A stretch of DNA of 64,000 nt, taken from positions 1,835,501 through 1,899,500 of the forward strand of contig NZ_OY776488.1 in assembly GCF_963675635.1 (NCBI RefSeq). The letters are read 5' to 3'. Positions 53,762 through 63,727 of the stretch are shown piece by piece; the stretch's first letter is position 1, and each line of letters begins with the position of its first letter. The notes under the pieces are model-generated. The model did no database searches. It saw only the letters and a list, made by a program, of their open reading frames with translations, and was not told where the DNA came from. A program made the translations under genes and the position numbers. This DNA is from an uncultured Pseudodesulfovibrio sp. Its GTDB lineage: Bacteria > Desulfobacterota > Desulfovibrionia > Desulfovibrionales > Desulfovibrionaceae.

Positions 53762-55773
53762 CCATGGCCAAGAAACTGGCTCTCCGATTCGACAGTATAG
53801 GCCTTCGAGAAAAGCTCCTTTTCTCGATGCTTGCGGCCATCCTCTTCATCTCCATCACCATCGCTCTGGTCTCCCGATATATCCTGGTAAGTTCCCTGAC
53901 ACACGAACTGGAGATGCGCGGCTTTGCCATCGCCCACTCCGTAGCCGAACGCGGCGGATCGTACCTGCTTGATAATGACGTCCCCAAACTGCTGACCCTG
54001 ATTTTCGACGAAGCCCGTCTGCGGCAGCGCAAAAATCTGGTCGCCTACATTTTCATAGAAGACCAGAACGGTAACATCCTGGCCCATACGCTGACACAGA
54101 AACTGCCCGACACCTTGCGCGGAAACTCCCTGCCCAAAGACAAGCACGACTCCATCAAACGCCTCGAGCTGGACGGACAGGATGTGTATGATCTGGCAGC
54201 CGCCATCAATGAAGGACTCTACCGGATCGGCACGGTTCACGTCGGTCTGAACAAAAGTCACATAGACTCTCTGGTTGGGAAACTGCGCGTGGCCTTCCTC
54301 GGTTTTATATCCGCAGTGGTCCTGATAACCATGTATCTCAGCTCCTGGCTGTCCAAGTACATTACCAAACCCATTTCCGATCTGACGCGGCTATCCGACG
54401 AGATCAGTCGAGGCAACTTCGATATTCCGCACCATCTCGTTCCAGACGAAGACTGGGATACATCCCGATGTCCGGCATTCACCAACACAGACCTCCCGTG
54501 CTGGCACTTTGACCAATCCAGAAGCGGTGAAAAACCAGGTGAAGCCCACCGCAAATGTGCTGATTGCGCATTCTACCGCAAACATGCCCAAGGTGACGAG
54601 GTCATCCAGCTCGGTGACTCCTTCCGAAACATGGTCTGGTCCATCAAACTCTATCGCCGCAGACTGCGCGAATCAGAAGAAAAATATCGGTCCCTGTTCG
54701 ACTCCGGTCCGGACCCGATCTTTGTCGTGGAATGCGAATCCGGCATTATCCGAGATGCCAACCCACGCACCATGGAACTCTACGAATATACCATGGAAGA
54801 ACTCATCGAGATGCGATTCCTGCAACTTGGCCCCGAACACAATGAGGGATGCCTGGAGTACTTCACGGAAGGCGGTGGCGGGTGCGTCTACTTCCCCAAA
54901 CTGCTCCACTACAAAAAGGGAGGGGAGCCGTTCTTTGTCAACATGCACGCCTGCCCCATCTCCTATCGGGGACGGCATGCCATAATCATAGCGGTCACAG
55001 ACATCACGGAACTCATTGAAAAGGATGCGCAACTCATCCAGGCAGGAAAAATGAAATCCCTGGGCGAAATGTCCGCGGGTGTGGCCCACGAGGTCAACCA
55101 GCCACTTAACGCCATCAAAATGGGCAGCGAGTTCCTTTCGATGATGCAGGAAGAAGGTGTTGAAGTCCCAAGAGAGGACTTCCTCCAAGTGGTCAAGGAA
55201 ATTTCAACCCAAGTGGACCGCGCCGCCGAAATCATCAACACGCTCCGTTCATTCGGACGCAAATCCGACCTCATCGAAGAGCGGGTCAACCTCAACCAGA
55301 CTGTGAACGCGGTCCTATCCATCCTGCGCCGCCAATTCGAACTGGACAACATTCGGTTCACGCTTGATCTCCATGACGACCTGCCACCTATACTGGCCCA
55401 CTCGAACAGGCTGCAACAGGTCATCTTCAATTTGATAACCAATGCCCGAGACGCTTTGAACGACAAGTCCTCCCCGGCGGACGGCACTGAAAACCGACGC
55501 ATAATGATCCGCACCGGAGTCAAAGACAATACTATCTCCATCGAAGTCGAAGATACTGGTTCGGGCATTGATGAAAAAGACAAACCAAAGATTTTCGAAC
55601 CGTTCTTCACCACCAAGGAAGCCGGACAGGGCATGGGCCTCGGCCTGGCCATCAGCTACGGCATTGTCAGGGACTATGGTGGGATTATCCGTATTGACAG
55701 TCAACGCGACAAAGGCACAGTCTTCCACATGGAATTCCCGGTCGCCAACACGCGAGGAGAAACCAAGGCATGA
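53758..55773 (+). CDS. Sensor histidine kinase with periplasmic domain and Cys-rich linker
   Basis: The 671-residue protein has a span (~20-42), a periplasmic sensor (~43-175), a second span (~178-200), HAMP, a Cys-rich insert (CPAF...DLPCWHF...KCADCAFYR, ~238-275), a PAS domain (~300-420, [18 protein letters not shown]), a dimerisation helix with phospho-His in AHEVNQPLN (~444), and the ATPase domain ([29 protein letters not shown]). The four cysteines could bind a metal or cluster. It overlaps the binding-protein gene and the response-regulator gene by four bases each. Confidence 0.9.
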   Translation: MTMAKKLALRFDSIGLREKLLFSMLAAILFISITIALVSRYILVSSLTHELEMRGFAIAHSVAERGGSYLLDNDVPKLLTLIFDEARLRQRKNLVAYIFIEDQNGNILAHTLTQKLPDTLRGNSLPKDKHDSIKRLELDGQDVYDLAAAINEGLYRIGTVHVGLNKSHIDSLVGKLRVAFLGFISAVVLITMYLSSWLSKYITKPISDLTRLSDEISRGNFDIPHHLVPDEDWDTSRCPAFTNTDLPCWHFDQSRSGEKPGEAHRKCADCAFYRKHAQGDEVIQLGDSFRNMVWSIKLYRRRLRESEEKYRSLFDSGPDPIFVVECESGIIRDANPRTMELYEYTMEELIEMRFLQLGPEHNEGCLEYFTEGGGGCVYFPKLLHYKKGGEPFFVNMHACPISYRGRHAIIIAVTDITELIEKDAQLIQAGKMKSLGEMSAGVAHEVNQPLNAIKMGSEFLSMMQEEGVEVPREDFLQVVKEISTQVDRAAEIINTLRSFGRKSDLIEERVNLNQTVNAVLSILRRQFELDNIRFTLDLHDDLPPILAHSNRLQQVIFNLITNARDALNDKSSPADGTENRRIMIRTGVKDNTISIEVEDTGSGIDEKDKPKIFEPFFTTKEAGQGMGLGLAISYGIVRDYGGIIRIDSQRDKGTVFHMEFPVANTRGETKA

Positions 55774-56486
55774 AAGAAAAAGTATTAGTCATAGATGACG
55801 AAAAACCAACGCTGAAAATGTTCACGCTGCTGCTTTCCGCCTATGGGTATGACGTGCTCACAGCAGAAAACGGGCAGGAAGGGGTCAGGATTTTTATCGA
55901 GGAAGCCCCCGGTCTGGTTATGACCGACATCAAGATGCCCATCATGGACGGTATCGAGGCTCTCAAGGAGATCAAGAAAATCAACCCGCACACCGAGGTC
56001 ATCGTCATCACAGGCCATGGCGACATGGATCTGGCCATTCAGGCTCTCAACCTCGACGCCACAGACTTTATCAACAAGCCACTCAAACGGGAAGCTCTGG
56101 AAAAAGCCTTGATCCGCGCGGGCGAGCGTTTGGCCATCACCAAAAATGAAGAAAGTCAGGTTTCTCTGGAAGACCGTTCAGGAGCCGTGGTTATCGGCGT
56201 TCGCGGTAACGTTTCGACCCACACCATTCCGCACCTGGCTGACGTTCTGACCAAAGCCAAAACGTTTGGTAAACTAGTTGTGCTCATTGATTTCGAGGAA
56301 AACGCTTCCATCAACGGAGCAGGACTCACCGGCCTGACGGAATTACTCAAGGAAAACCGAGAGCAGGGCGTCCGCATTGTGCTGGCAGGTCTGTCCAGCA
56401 ACTTCAAATCGGTCTTCGAGGCAGTGGGAATCACCCGCTATGCAGAACTCTTCGACAATGAAGACGAAGCTCTGGCGGCGCAATAA
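55770..56486 (+). CDS. Response regulator with REC and STAS domains
   Basis: The 238-residue protein has a receiver domain (residues 1-120; VLVIDDEKP, MTDIKMPIMDG with the phospho-Asp, TGHGD, NKPL) and a STAS domain (~130-235; VVIGVRGNVSTHTIPHL, then NASINGAGLTGL). There is no DNA-binding domain. STAS domains act in anti-anti-sigma and partner-switching systems, so output is probably by protein contact. The serine normally phosphorylated in anti-anti-sigma factors appears here as NASINGAG. ATGA overlap with the kinase. Confidence 0.88.
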   Translation: MKEKVLVIDDEKPTLKMFTLLLSAYGYDVLTAENGQEGVRIFIEEAPGLVMTDIKMPIMDGIEALKEIKKINPHTEVIVITGHGDMDLAIQALNLDATDFINKPLKREALEKALIRAGERLAITKNEESQVSLEDRSGAVVIGVRGNVSTHTIPHLADVLTKAKTFGKLVVLIDFEENASINGAGLTGLTELLKENREQGVRIVLAGLSSNFKSVFEAVGITRYAELFDNEDEALAAQ

Positions 56487-56492
56487 GACCAG

Positions 56493-57074
56493 TTATTCGG
56501 CAGACACATTCTCCAGAGCTTTCATTAGCATACCCAGATCAGGGCGTTTGTTGATATCGCCCACATGGATAAATCGGATGATCCCTTTTTTGTCGATAAT
56601 GAACAGGGCTCGTTCCGAAAACCCCTTTGAACGCAGCACGCCATATTCCGATGCGACTTTGCCGTGGGGCCAGAAATCGGACAGCACCGGAAAGTCAAGG
56701 CCGCCCATGGCAGCCACCCACGCTTTCTGCGTCGGAATATTATCAACGGTAATGCCGATAAGTTCTGTATCGTTCGCCCTGAACATATCCATGGCAAGCG
56801 TATATCCCGGCCACTGATCAGAACAGATCGGGGTCCATGCCGCAGGGACAAAAGTCAGCACGACATTTTTCTTACCCCGGTAGTCACTCAGCCGAACCGT
56901 TGTATCCGCAATGGACGGCAATTCAAAATCCGGCGCCACGTCGCCTTCAGCAACCTTGAGCACGGAATCCACCGGCTTAAGTTCTCCGGCGGGATATGTC
57001 GTGATCGTTCCTGCCATGGCCGTCGAGGTTAACAGGCATATACCAATAAAAAGTACGACAACACGATGTATCAT
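56493..57074 (-). CDS. Exported peroxiredoxin (AhpC/TSA-like)
   Basis: The 193-residue protein has a signal peptide (VVVLFIGICLLTSTAMA) and a thioredoxin-like peroxiredoxin fold with PAAWTPICSDQ, where the cysteine in PxxxTxxC is the peroxidatic residue. No clear resolving cysteine is visible, so it may be 1-Cys. ATG 57074 with GGGAG upstream is used; an earlier ATG at 57092 overlaps the upstream stop. It would remove peroxide in the periplasm. Confidence 0.85.
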   Translation of the reverse strand: MIHRVVVLFIGICLLTSTAMAGTITTYPAGELKPVDSVLKVAEGDVAPDFELPSIADTTVRLSDYRGKKNVVLTFVPAAWTPICSDQWPGYTLAMDMFRANDTELIGITVDNIPTQKAWVAAMGGLDFPVLSDFWPHGKVASEYGVLRSKGFSERALFIIDKKGIIRFIHVGDINKRPDLGMLMKALENVSAE

Positions 57075-57088
57075 TCCCACTCCCATTA

Positions 57089-57622
57089 TCATTTTCCGGC
57101 TGTCTCCAAAATCATTTCCAGAAAGGCATCGACATTCTTGAGTTCACCGACCTGAGAAAACAGAATGAGCCGCTTCCCCTCCCGCAAATCCACCAGATAA
57201 AACGCCGGAGTCCCAACTTCTTCAACCGCCTTGTGATGCACATAGTCGGGATCTTCCACGAGAGGATACTCCACCTTGAATTTCTTCCGGTAGAACTCGA
57301 CTTCATAAGGAGTATTTCCCGCCGCAATACCGAGAACCTTGATGCGCCCCCCCACATCACCCCCGGTCAGTGCATCGTACACGGTGTTCATTTTGGGTGC
57401 GTCTCGCTGACAGATGGGACAATACATACTGTAGACTTCAATCAGCACGAAATCCGCTTTGATATCTGAAATCTTGAACTCGTTCCCGGAGACGGAAAGA
57501 TACTCCTGATGGGCAGGAGACATATTGGCCTTCATGGAGAGATCGGGGAACATCTCGGCAGCCTGTACCGGGACAGCAGTCAGAAACATGCAAATAGCTG
57601 TAATAATGATATATTTTTTCAT
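57089..57622 (-). CDS. Exported TlpA/thioredoxin-like protein
   Basis: The 177-residue protein has a signal peptide (IIITAICMFLTAVPVQA) and a thioredoxin fold with the redox motif YCPICQRDAP (CxxC) and cis-proline GTPAFY. It could reduce the peroxiredoxin encoded immediately after it, whose gene overlaps its stop. It is divergent from wtpA. Confidence 0.85.
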   Translation of the reverse strand: MKKYIIITAICMFLTAVPVQAAEMFPDLSMKANMSPAHQEYLSVSGNEFKISDIKADFVLIEVYSMYCPICQRDAPKMNTVYDALTGGDVGGRIKVLGIAAGNTPYEVEFYRKKFKVEYPLVEDPDYVHHKAVEEVGTPAFYLVDLREGKRLILFSQVGELKNVDAFLEMILETAGK

Positions 57623-57832
57623 ATGTATTCCTTGTGAGTTCAGTTAAGAGAACAGACAGTTAAACCTCGTTCTGTCATGGTTCTACGCTTACACGTATAT
57701 ATGCCGTAAAAGTTCTGCCAACGCAATTTCCACAAGCTGTGCAATGATTCCACACCATGAAAGGGAAACAGCCAGTTAAAGTGCCAAACCGTGGTTCTTT
57801 TTCCACGGGTTGACGGATTATGCCAGAGGGCG

Positions 57833-57859
57833 CATATAAACATTTCAAATGAATATATG
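57833..57859. promoter_or_regulatory. Dyad over the predicted wtpA promoter
   Basis: The 27-mer CATATA-aa-CATTT-c-AAATG-aa-TATATG is palindromic with only the two AA pairs and the centre unmatched. A possible promoter (TTGACG at 57810-57815 with -10 CATATA or TATAAA) overlaps its left arm, and the ribosome site AGGAGG follows at 57871-57876. A repressor responding to tungstate or molybdate is the natural candidate. Confidence 0.5.
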
Positions 57860-57880
57860 ACTATATGTCTAGGAGGATTT

Positions 57881-58861
57881 ATGCATTCTGTTTCTCAGCA
57901 ATACACGCTGGTTGTCTGTCTCTGTCTCGCGGTGGTTCTCTGTATGGCCTGTCCGGCCTCGGCCGAACCTTCCGGCAAACTCGTTATTTTTCATGCGGGC
58001 AGCCTGTCCGTACCCTTTGACGCCATGGAGAAGGCTTTTGAAGCCAAATACCCCGGCGTCGATGTCCAGCGGGAATCCGGCGGTTCCACAAAAATGGCCC
58101 GCCTTATATCCGAAGTGGGCAAGCCAGCTGATATCATGGCGTCCGCCGACTACGTGGTCATCAACAAGAACCTGATGCCCAAGTTCGCATCCTGGAACGT
58201 CCGTTTCGCCTCGAACCAGATGGTCCTTTGCTTCACAGACAAATCCAAGTTCGCCAATGAAATAACCAGCGACAACTGGACCGACATCCTGCAAAAAGAC
58301 GGTGTTGTCTGGGGCCACTCCGACCCCAATCTGGACCCGTGCGGCTACCGCTCCATCATGGTTCTGCAACTGGCAGAGAAGTTCTACAAGAAGCCAGGTC
58401 TGGCCGATGCTCTCCTCGCCAACCGCCCCGAGAAGAACGTCCGTCCCAAGTCCGTTGAACTCATCTCCCTGCTCCAGTCCGGTCATATGGACTACGCGTG
58501 GGAATACCTGTCTGTCGCCGTTCAGCACGGCCTCAAATACATCACCATCGACAATCATATGAACCTGAGCGACTTAGCGCTGACCGACTTCTATTCCCAG
58601 GCACGTGTCCAAGTCACCGGCAAGAAACCCGGCACTTTCATCGAGCGTGTCGGAAAGTCCATCACTTACGGTATCACCATGCTCGACACGGCGAAAAACC
58701 CGGAAGCTGCAGAGGCTTTCCTGGCATATATGTTCGATCCTGAAGGTGGTCTCAAGATCCTGAAAGACATGGGCCAGCCCCCCTTCGAACCTGTTCTCAC
58801 AGACGAAGCAGGCATGACCAAGCTTCCTGTCAGCCTCAAATCCCTCGTGGAAGTGAATTAG
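57881..58861 (+). CDS. wtpA: Tungstate/molybdate ABC transporter binding protein
   Basis: The 326-residue protein has a signal peptide and the WtpA-type N-terminus [20 protein letters not shown], then [14 protein letters not shown] and [13 protein letters not shown]. WtpA and related proteins bind tungstate and molybdate oxyanions tightly. The ATG at 57881 follows AGGAGG. Its place near fdhAB suggests supply of tungsten or molybdenum for formate dehydrogenase. Relative preference for the two metals cannot be read. Confidence 0.88.
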   Translation: MHSVSQQYTLVVCLCLAVVLCMACPASAEPSGKLVIFHAGSLSVPFDAMEKAFEAKYPGVDVQRESGGSTKMARLISEVGKPADIMASADYVVINKNLMPKFASWNVRFASNQMVLCFTDKSKFANEITSDNWTDILQKDGVVWGHSDPNLDPCGYRSIMVLQLAEKFYKKPGLADALLANRPEKNVRPKSVELISLLQSGHMDYAWEYLSVAVQHGLKYITIDNHMNLSDLALTDFYSQARVQVTGKKPGTFIERVGKSITYGITMLDTAKNPEAAEAFLAYMFDPEGGLKILKDMGQPPFEPVLTDEAGMTKLPVSLKSLVEVN

Positions 58862-58866
58862 GCAGC

Positions 58867-59697
58867 ATGGCACCAACCGGCAATGTATACCAGGGAGGCT
58901 CCATCTTTCGGGGTCTCCCCGGTTCATTCTTCCAGCTCTGGTTTCTGGGCTCGTCTGTCCTGGTACTGCTGTTCATTGCGGCTCCACTGGCCTCGACCAT
59001 TGCTGCTCCGACCTGGGAACGATTCGTCGAGACACTGGTCGACCCTGCCGTAATCCAGTCGATATGGCTTTCCATGTCCACTTCGGGCATAGCCGCACTT
59101 ATCGCACTGATTTTTGGCACTCCCCTGGCCTACATTCTGGCTCGATATGATTTTCCGGGTAAAAAGATGGTGGAAAGCATTATCGACCTGCCCATCATGA
59201 TCCCCCACCCGGTTGTCGGCATATCCCTACTCAGCCTGACCGGACGCGATACGTGGTTCGGTGCGTTCATCTCGGATCTGGGAGTGGAGATCATGGGCAC
59301 AACAACGGGTATTGTTTCAGTTTTGGTTTTCGTAGGACTCCCCTTTTACGTCAACACCGTAAAAGGCGGTATCGAATCCATTCCACCACGACTTGAAAAT
59401 GTCTCCCGCTCACTGGGCGCTGGCCGGGGGCAGACCTTTTTCCGAATCACGCTCCCTCTGTCATGGCGATACATGCTCGTGGGGATGATCATGTGCATGG
59501 CCCGCGCCATCAGCGAATTCGGTGCCATCATCATCGTGGCATACCACCCCATGACCGCCCCGGTACTCATGTACGAACGCTTCACCGCTTACGGTCTTGG
59601 CTGGTCTCAACCGGTAGCCGTTATCCTGATTCTGGTGAGTATGCTCTTTTTCCTGCTTCTGAGGGCTTTTTCCCTTCCCAGAAGGAGCGGCATATGA
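58867..59697 (+). CDS. wtpB: Tungstate/molybdate ABC transporter permease
   Basis: The 276-residue membrane protein has six spans and the ModB/WtpB features FGTPLAYILARYDFPGKKM, DLPIMIPHPVVGISLL and the ATPase-contact loop ENVSRSLGAGRGQTFFRITLPLS. It is four bases from wtpA's end plus one and overlaps wtpC by ATGA. Confidence 0.9.
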   Translation: MAPTGNVYQGGSIFRGLPGSFFQLWFLGSSVLVLLFIAAPLASTIAAPTWERFVETLVDPAVIQSIWLSMSTSGIAALIALIFGTPLAYILARYDFPGKKMVESIIDLPIMIPHPVVGISLLSLTGRDTWFGAFISDLGVEIMGTTTGIVSVLVFVGLPFYVNTVKGGIESIPPRLENVSRSLGAGRGQTFFRITLPLSWRYMLVGMIMCMARAISEFGAIIIVAYHPMTAPVLMYERFTAYGLGWSQPVAVILILVSMLFFLLLRAFSLPRRSGI

Positions 59698-60749
59698 TCG
59701 ACATCCGCAACCTCACCATCCAACTGCCCGGATTCGCCGTCTCTGACATCAACCTGCATGTGCAGCGCGGTGAATTTTTCACGTTGATCGGCCCAACCGG
59801 ATCAGGCAAAACCCTTGTACTGGAAAGTCTGGCCGGGCTCGCCCCCAAGGGGACAGGCAGTATGCTCATTCATGGTCGCGATATATCCAGACTGCCACCG
59901 GAACGACGCAAGGTCAGCCTCGTCTATCAAGACCATTCGCTATTTCCGCACCTATCCGTGCTGGACAATATCACTTACGGCCAACGCTATCACGGTATCG
60001 ACGCCCGGACCGGCAAGCGGGAAGCGCATGATCTGCTGGAACGACTCGGTCTATCCCGCGTGGCCTCCCGGAAGCCTGACCGGCTGTCAGGAGGAGAAAA
60101 ACAACGTGTATCCATCGCCCGCGCCCTGGCCTGTCACCCACGCGTGCTGCTGCTCGATGAACCAATGTCTTCACTGGACCCTCAGTTCCGAGCCGAATTA
60201 CGGCAAACGCTCAAGGAACTACATGGAGACACGGGACTGACCATCCTCATGGTGACACATGATTTTATGGATGCTTTGACTCTGGCGTCACGCGCGGCTG
60301 TCATCCGCAATGGTCGTATCGAACAGGCAGGCAACGTCACCGAAATTTTTCGCCAGCCTGCCACCCCGTTTGTGGCTGAATTTGTGGGTATGGCCAACGT
60401 CTTACCTGCTTCCTTCTGCAACGGGCAGTGTTCATTTGCCGGGCACACAGTGACGCTGGACAGGAAACCCGACTGGAATGAGGGCTACGTGGCATTCCGA
60501 CCTGAAGACATACTGGTGGCTCAGACAAACCGATTCCCGAAAGACTGGTGCACTCTTCGCGGCGCCGTCACCCGAATTGACCGCATAGGCTTCCACTGGA
60601 CCGCACAAATCAAGTGCGACAATCAAATCCTCACCGCAACAGTGGACCAACTGACGGCTCTGGAACACTCCTCTCAAAAGGCCCTGGTGCATCTCGGCAT
60701 AGCCAAACCCCACCTGCACCTCATGCCGCCACAGATTAGCCGAACATAA
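59694..60749 (+). CDS. wtpC: Tungstate/molybdate ABC transporter ATPase
   Basis: The 351-residue protein has Walker A GPTGSGKT, signature LSGGEKQRVSIARAL, Walker B LLLDEPMSSLDP and the H-loop VTHDFMDAL, followed by a C-terminal regulatory domain (~230-350) of the TOBE/ModC type that can sense oxyanion. ATG 59694 overlaps the wtpB stop and has AAGGAG upstream. Confidence 0.92.
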   Translation: MIDIRNLTIQLPGFAVSDINLHVQRGEFFTLIGPTGSGKTLVLESLAGLAPKGTGSMLIHGRDISRLPPERRKVSLVYQDHSLFPHLSVLDNITYGQRYHGIDARTGKREAHDLLERLGLSRVASRKPDRLSGGEKQRVSIARALACHPRVLLLDEPMSSLDPQFRAELRQTLKELHGDTGLTILMVTHDFMDALTLASRAAVIRNGRIEQAGNVTEIFRQPATPFVAEFVGMANVLPASFCNGQCSFAGHTVTLDRKPDWNEGYVAFRPEDILVAQTNRFPKDWCTLRGAVTRIDRIGFHWTAQIKCDNQILTATVDQLTALEHSSQKALVHLGIAKPHLHLMPPQISRT

Positions 60750-61102
60750 CCCCTACTATTTCTTTTTTTACCCTCAAAAGAAGCTGTTGAGCTTGAAAAC
60801 AACAAAACGTTCTCACACCATTAATTGAAGTGGTACAAAACGACCCATCTTTCATTTGATTTTGCCCCAGCCTTTGAAATCAAGGGTTTTCCGCCCGTTT
60901 TTCTCCCACCGAGACATAATGTACCACTGGTACACAATGTGCCAATTTCATAAAAACATACGGGGTCACCCCCAGAAAACATCCCCATTTTAGAGTTCTG
61001 CGACATAATCCCTCAACGCATAGAATCACAATAAGTTCATTAATTTCAGCAATAAAACCATCTCTCTATCCTTTCACCCCACTCAGTCAGCCATATCCAA
61101 CA
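60750..61102. other. Intergenic region between wtpC and the kinase operon
   Basis: No gene is visible in these 353 bases. TGTACCACTGGTACA (60920-60934) is a perfect 15-base palindrome with a half-site copy TGGTACA at 60831-60837; it may be an operator. No clean terminator for wtpC was found. Confidence 0.4.
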
Positions 61103-61118
61103 TGGCACACCATTTGCT
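61103..61118 (+). promoter_or_regulatory. Sigma-54 (RpoN) promoter
   Basis: TGGCAC-ACCAT-TTGCT matches the -24/-12 consensus TGGCACN5TTGCW at every defined base with the right spacing. It lies 64 bases before the kinase start, leaving room for a leader. Transcription would need an enhancer-binding protein. Confidence 0.75.
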
Positions 61119-61181
61119 TTTACTAGGGTGCGATTCATTGATCTCGTTGAAATCACAGGAATTTCGTAAAGGACGCTGAAA

Positions 61182-62894
61182 ATGGTCATGCACCCTGAAA
61201 AGAACGGCTCGTACGACAAACTGTCACGCAACATCGCACTGACTATCATTGCGGTATCGTTGGCGCCGTTAATTCTGGTGGGTGGCCTTATTTTCGACCA
61301 GTTCCGCTCCATCTACCATGAAAAAGTTTATGCGCATCTTGCTGAACTGGTGGATAAGCACAAGCATGAAATCGACAGTTTTCTCAAGGATAAGCTTTCA
61401 GAAATCCAATATCTCAACAAGGTTTTCACTTACGAACAGCTTTCTGACCCGGTATTCATCGAACAGACTCTCAAGGGATTACGCCAGCAATACGGACGAA
61501 TCTTCGTCGATCTCGGTGTGATCGATGAAAACGGCAAGCAGGTGGCCTACGCCGGACCTCTCAACCTGCTTGGCGCCGACTACTCCCAAGCCCAATGGTA
61601 CAAAAAGTCTCGAGATAAGGTCACATACATAAGCGACGTGTTCATGGGGTTACGGCAATCCCCTCACTTCATCATTACCATCAACAATATGGATACGAAG
61701 AAGTGGACACTCCGCGCTTCCATCGACTTCCTGGCCTTTAGCTCCATCGTCGAAAATATCCGAATCGGCGAAACCGGATGCGCATATATTCTCAATCAGG
61801 AAGGTGTGTTTCAGACAACACCGCTCACTAACCAGAAAATTGCCCTGAACCCGATCGAATCCAGCACTGTCCCGGCAAGCACTCGAGGCGTCACCATACG
61901 CAAGGCCCTATCCGATGATGATGAAACATACATCACGGTATCCTCGCCCATGAAAAACGGAGACTGGTCACTGGTATATCAACAGAAATATGCCGATGCT
62001 TTTTCCGCCATGACCCGAAGCGAGATAATCACACTAATAATTTTCCTGCTGGGCGGCTTGTCCATAGCAGTTACGGCGGTGGTTATCTCCCGAAAGCTTG
62101 TGGTCAGGCTCAAGTCAATGGATGCAGAGTCCGAGCTGATGAGCAAGCAGATAGTGGAGACAGGCAAGTTGGCAGCCATTGGCGAACTTGCAGCCGGGAT
62201 AGCCCATGAAATCAATAACCCTGTGGCTATCATGATAGAGGAAGCTGGTTGGGTCAGTGACCTGCTTGAAGATGAAAAGGCCCAGATAACAGCGGCCTCG
62301 GAAATCGATCGAGCACTGCGCCAAGTCCGCACCCAAGGTCAACGGTGCAAGGATATCACCCACAAGCTTCTCAGTTTCGCACGACAGTCCGATTCCCGCC
62401 TCACTGAAATTTCACTCCCGTCTCTTATCGAAGAAGTCGTAGACATCTCGATGCAGCAAGCCAAATATGCCAAGGTTGATTTTTCTCTGGACCTCGACAC
62501 AGAGCTGCCGCGCATCAATGCTTCCACCACTGAACTGCAACAGGTTCTTCTCAATCTCGTCAACAATTCCATTCAGGCCATGGAGCCTGTCGGAGGCGTC
62601 CTGTCCATCTCATGCAATGCAGAGATCGAAAATGTTGTCATCTCTGTGGCCGACACCGGCCCCGGCATACCGGCAGCCAATCTGAGCCGGATATTCGATC
62701 CGTTTTTCACTACCAAACCCGTGGGCAAAGGCAGCGGCCTTGGTTTGTCCATATGTTTCGGAATAATCCACCAGATGGGTGGAGAAATAGACGTTGAAAG
62801 CGCAGTGGGCAAAGGGACCAGATTCAATATCCGGCTTCCCTTTCCTCCTCACAACACCAATCAGGAAACAGCAAAGGAGATGCTCCATGACTGA
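61182..62894 (+). CDS. dCache-type sensor histidine kinase
   Basis: The 570-residue protein has a first span (~17-38), a periplasmic double-Cache domain (~40-280; RIFVDLGVIDENGKQVAYAGP, then GYIL-like INQEGVFQTT), a second span (~285-307), a dimerisation helix with phospho-His in AHEINNPVA (~343) and an ATPase domain (NLVNNSIQAM, DTGPGIP, GSGLGLSI). Cache domains usually bind small organic ligands. It is read from a sigma-54-type promoter and overlaps the next gene by 8 bases. Confidence 0.9.
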   Translation: MVMHPEKNGSYDKLSRNIALTIIAVSLAPLILVGGLIFDQFRSIYHEKVYAHLAELVDKHKHEIDSFLKDKLSEIQYLNKVFTYEQLSDPVFIEQTLKGLRQQYGRIFVDLGVIDENGKQVAYAGPLNLLGADYSQAQWYKKSRDKVTYISDVFMGLRQSPHFIITINNMDTKKWTLRASIDFLAFSSIVENIRIGETGCAYILNQEGVFQTTPLTNQKIALNPIESSTVPASTRGVTIRKALSDDDETYITVSSPMKNGDWSLVYQQKYADAFSAMTRSEIITLIIFLLGGLSIAVTAVVISRKLVVRLKSMDAESELMSKQIVETGKLAAIGELAAGIAHEINNPVAIMIEEAGWVSDLLEDEKAQITAASEIDRALRQVRTQGQRCKDITHKLLSFARQSDSRLTEISLPSLIEEVVDISMQQAKYAKVDFSLDLDTELPRINASTTELQQVLLNLVNNSIQAMEPVGGVLSISCNAEIENVVISVADTGPGIPAANLSRIFDPFFTTKPVGKGSGLGLSICFGIIHQMGGEIDVESAVGKGTRFNIRLPFPPHNTNQETAKEMLHD

Positions 62895-63318
62895 TGCCAC
62901 CGTATTGATAGTGGACGATGAAGTGGGTTTCGTCGAAGCGATCGCCAAGCGGCTCGACAAGCGAAACATGACTGTCTTCAAGGCGTTCAACGGCGACGAG
63001 GCCATGGCCAGTCTCGCAGAAAATGCGGGTATTCAAGTCGTCATTCTGGACATGAAGATGCCCATCAAGGATGGACTGACCGTATTGCAGGAAATCAAGG
63101 AAGCGTACCCCTTGGTCGAAGTCATCATGTTGACTGGTCATGCAACGGTTCCCACGGCCATCGAAGGTATCCAGCACGGTGCCTACGACTACCTCATGAA
63201 GCCCTGCGACTTCGGAGAATTGACTGCCAAGATTCTCGAAGCCGTTTCGCTGAAAGAGGATCACGAGGCTGAGGCAGTGGATGCCCGAGTCTCGGATATT
63301 GCCAACCGGATGGCATAA
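62887..63318 (+). CDS. Single-domain response regulator 1
   Basis: The 143-residue protein is a receiver domain (TVLIVDDEVGF, VVILDMKMPIKDG with the phospho-Asp, MLTGHAT, MKPCD) with a short C-terminal helical tail and no output domain. ATG 62887 overlaps the kinase stop. It is the first of three receiver proteins in a row and probably takes phosphate from the upstream kinase. Confidence 0.9.
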   Translation: MTDATVLIVDDEVGFVEAIAKRLDKRNMTVFKAFNGDEAMASLAENAGIQVVILDMKMPIKDGLTVLQEIKEAYPLVEVIMLTGHATVPTAIEGIQHGAYDYLMKPCDFGELTAKILEAVSLKEDHEAEAVDARVSDIANRMA

Positions 63319-63340
63319 CAATTCGAAGACGGAACGGACC

Positions 63341-63727
63341 ATGACTGGCAAAAAAGAAATCAGACTTCTCATCGTGGACGATGAAACCGGGTTTGCCGAT
63401 GTGCTCTGCAAACGCATGAAGCGGCGCGGCATTGAAGCCTGCTCCGCTTTCAGCGGGGAAGAAGCCATTCGGATTCTCCGAAAGCGTGATTTCGATATTG
63501 CCATAGTGGACCTCAAGCTTGAAGGGATGAACGGAGTCGAAATTCTGAAGGTTTTCAAACTGCTCGTACCGCAGATGCCGGTTATCATGTTGACCGGCCA
63601 TGGATGCGAAGTAGCACGAGCGGCCTGTATTAAAAACGGTGCCGCCGGATACCTGTCAAAGCCATTCGACTTCAATGAACTGCTGGACATGATTTGCCAG
63701 CATGCCGGACTGGAGAGAGCGTCATGA
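63341..63727 (+). CDS. Single-domain response regulator 2
   Basis: The 128-residue receiver domain (LLIVDDETGFADVLCKRM, AIVDLKLEGMNG with the phospho-Asp, MLTGHGCE, SKPFD) has no output domain. It may act as a phosphate shuttle or by protein contact. Its stop overlaps the next start (ATGA). Confidence 0.9.
   Translation: MTGKKEIRLLIVDDETGFADVLCKRMKRRGIEACSAFSGEEAIRILRKRDFDIAIVDLKLEGMNGVEILKVFKLLVPQMPVIMLTGHGCEVARAACIKNGAAGYLSKPFDFNELLDMICQHAGLERAS

Noticed and set aside
60913-61008. GACATAA half-sites at 60913 and 61002 as further fdh-type dyads
   Set aside because: Neither has the TTATGTC partner at six-base spacing.
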